Shown here piece after piece: positions 37,883 to 39,305 of a DNA stretch of 39,305 nucleotides. Position numbers and translations under genes: made by a program. The notes beneath the pieces are model-generated. The model saw only the letters and a list, made by a program, of their open reading frames with translations. It was not told where the DNA came from and made no database searches. How positions within the stretch are numbered: the first letter of the stretch is position 1; each line of letters starts with the position of its first letter. Source of the stretch: Isotricha intestinalis (lineage: Eukaryota; Ciliophora; Litostomatea; Vestibuliferida; Isotrichidae); contig JAJJLU010003677.1 of the NCBI GenBank assembly GCA_023807065.1, positions 1 through 39,305 on the forward strand, in the 5' to 3' direction.

Positions 37883-38341
37883 CTATGAATTTTTTTTTTC
37901 CACTTTTTCTAAAGTTTTATCTATACAATCTCTTAAATTAGCTAATTCTTTAATATAATTTAATTTCAATAATTTAATTTTTTCACTAGTTAATTCACAG
38001 ATTTTATTATTAAAATTACAAATTTCTTCTTTTTTCAAAGTAGAACTTTCATCTAAATCAATTGAAACAATAGGTAAAACACTTTCATCTATATTTGAAT
38101 GTTTTTTATTTTTATGCGTATAAATATTATTTATTTGAAATCTATTTGGTACTTGAATTATGCTAGAATTATTTATTATATTATTGTTTGAACTATATTT
38201 TTTTTCATAAGATAAAGAATCTTTTTCTTTTTTTGGAAGAAGAGAAATTGAACGATGTTTTAAAAAATTATCAGTTAAAGATAATTTATTTTGAGCTCTT
38301 GTATATAAATTATTTTGATTTTGAATTAAAATCAAAGTCAT
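37883..38341 (-). CDS. Small coiled-coil protein
   Basis: The 152-aa protein has a Ser/Asn-rich N-terminal half and a helical C-terminus (about residues 108-150, ICELTSEKIKLLKLNYIKEL). It is the only gene of the window that ends in TAG; the reading beyond is hydrophobic and A+T-only, so the stop seems real. No family is recognised. It is short, but its codon use and the absence of stops fit a gene. Confidence 0.65.
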   Translation of the reverse strand: MTLILIQNQNNLYTRAQNKLSLTDNFLKHRSISLLPKKEKDSLSYEKKYSSNNNIINNSSIIQVPNRFQINNIYTHKNKKHSNIDESVLPIVSIDLDESSTLKKEEICNFNNKICELTSEKIKLLKLNYIKELANLRDCIDKTLEKVEKKNS

Positions 38342-39178
38342 ATTTATATTAATTCAATTCAATTTATAATAAATTTATTTTTATTAATTTATATAAAAGA
38401 AAAGAGATTATTATTAGATAATGGATATTATATAATATTAAAAAACAAAAAAATTAAAAACTAATTTATCATTTAAATATTTTTAAATAGTAAATACAAA
38501 ACTTTAATAAAAATAGATAATTTTTTTGATTTTTTCTATTTATGGATATTATTCTTAAATAGTATTTTAATATTTATAATAAGTTTAAAAAGCTATACAT
38601 ATTTTTATAAGAAAAATACTTTTATGTAGTTGCTACGTATTTGTTAAAAAATTATATTAAAATTCTTATTATATTTTTAAAACAAGTTAACCAATAAATT
38701 ATTTTTTTTCAATTATTATTTATGAATGTGTTTTTTGAAAAAATTTTTGATAAAAAATACCTAATTCAATTATATCATAATTTATATTTATCAATCATAA
38801 ATATAATTCAAATATTTATTTAAATTAGAATTAATCAAGTTCTTTTAATTGTAACTCATATTTAAAAACTTAAATGCAAATTAATATTTTTAGAAATATC
38901 ATTTTTATTTTTATTTAATAAAAATTCAATAAAAGAATTTTAGAAAGTGAAAAATTTTTCTAAATTTTAGGCAAGTTCCAAATAATTATTGCAATAATTC
39001 AATTTTATCATATCAATTAAAAACTTATAAAACCTGATTTATGAATTTATTAATAATTAAATTTCAATTCAATTTGATAATTTTTTTCTTAATATCATTA
39101 ATTATATTGGAAAATCTTTATTATTATATTTATATCGTACATATATAAAGTTTCCTCTAAAGAATAATTCAAACAAAA
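38342..39178. other. Intergenic, A+T-rich
   Basis: No supported ORF. A tiny hairpin (gtag ttg ctac, near 38626-38636) is the only local structure seen and is probably chance. Confidence 0.4.
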
Positions 39179-39305
39179 ATGTTAGTTCCATTAAATATAG
39201 CAAATAAATATGAAATAGGAACATTTGTTTAAATATATTATTTATAAACTAATTGAATGAATAATCATTTTTTACAATTAGATTAAGTTTTCCTTTTTAT
39301 TAATT
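39179..39305 (+). CDS. Possible 5' exon of a gene running off the right edge
   Basis: An ATG at 39179 opens MLVPLNIANKYEIGTF. A GT..AG segment (39227-39281, ending TTTTTTACAATTAG) could then be an intron leading to IKFSFLLI at the edge. The intron is longer than the two better-supported ones, and the evidence is thin. Confidence 0.25.

Overview
The window is very A+T-rich eukaryotic DNA (by eye well over four fifths A+T) carrying about 20 protein genes on both strands. Gene content points to a ciliated protist, most likely an alveolate and plausibly a ciliate: a 12-repeat SHIPPO/STPGR protein, a MORN-repeat protein, a spastin-like AAA ATPase, a CDPK-type kinase, a cyclic-nucleotide-binding-domain protein, long coiled-coil proteins, and a Cys-rich GPI-anchored surface protein of immobilization-antigen style. 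Two introns that I could place by joining frames are very short (26 and 34 nt, GT..AG), which also fits ciliates. All three standard stops end genes here (mostly TAA, TGA for the kinase and one small ORF, TAG for the last gene), and the long ORFs are free of internal TAA/TAG, so the common ciliate code with UAR = Gln is not in use. The lineage is an inference; no rRNA or tRNA was seen.

Layout. 1-553: truncated WD40 gene (minus) whose last 77 bases are an exact copy of part of the SHIPPO gene 3.2 kb away. 1113-1965: decayed ubiquitin-like/transmembrane gene (minus). 2066-5112: SHIPPO gene (minus) and MORN gene (plus), head to head with a 98-bp shared promoter. 5336-10081: a clamp-loader-large-subunit-like protein with a ruined ATPase site, a small acidic ORF and an unknown 540-aa protein. 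10331-13513: two secretory-pathway proteins flanking a decayed gene. 14636-16800: a myristoylation-type UBL/B-box/kelch protein. 18270-22482: a double CNBD protein and a CDPK-like kinase (both minus). 23148-25383: a coiled-coil protein. 26096-26767: a lipidated small GTPase with an altered G3 box. 27955-29253: a PAP2-like membrane protein without catalytic residues. 30149-32122: a small secreted protein and a thioredoxin-like membrane-anchored protein, head to head. 32623-33932: a coiled-coil protein and a REEP-like protein, tail to tail. 34929-36863: the spastin-like ATPase. 37883-38341: a small coiled-coil protein.

There is no operon structure. Several genes fit a cilium/cortex theme (SHIPPO, MORN, WD40, spastin-like, CDPK, CNBD). 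A second theme is enzyme-fold proteins that have lost catalytic or ligand residues (clamp-loader-like, PAP2-like, EF-hands of the kinase, the CNBDs, the GTPase G3 box). A third is decayed coding relics in the gaps, whose in-frame stops often sit where Gln (or Trp) would fit. The most striking point for checking is the left edge, where a WD40 gene runs in frame into an exact 77-bp piece of the SHIPPO gene; it is either a recombination product or, more likely, an assembly or amplification chimera.
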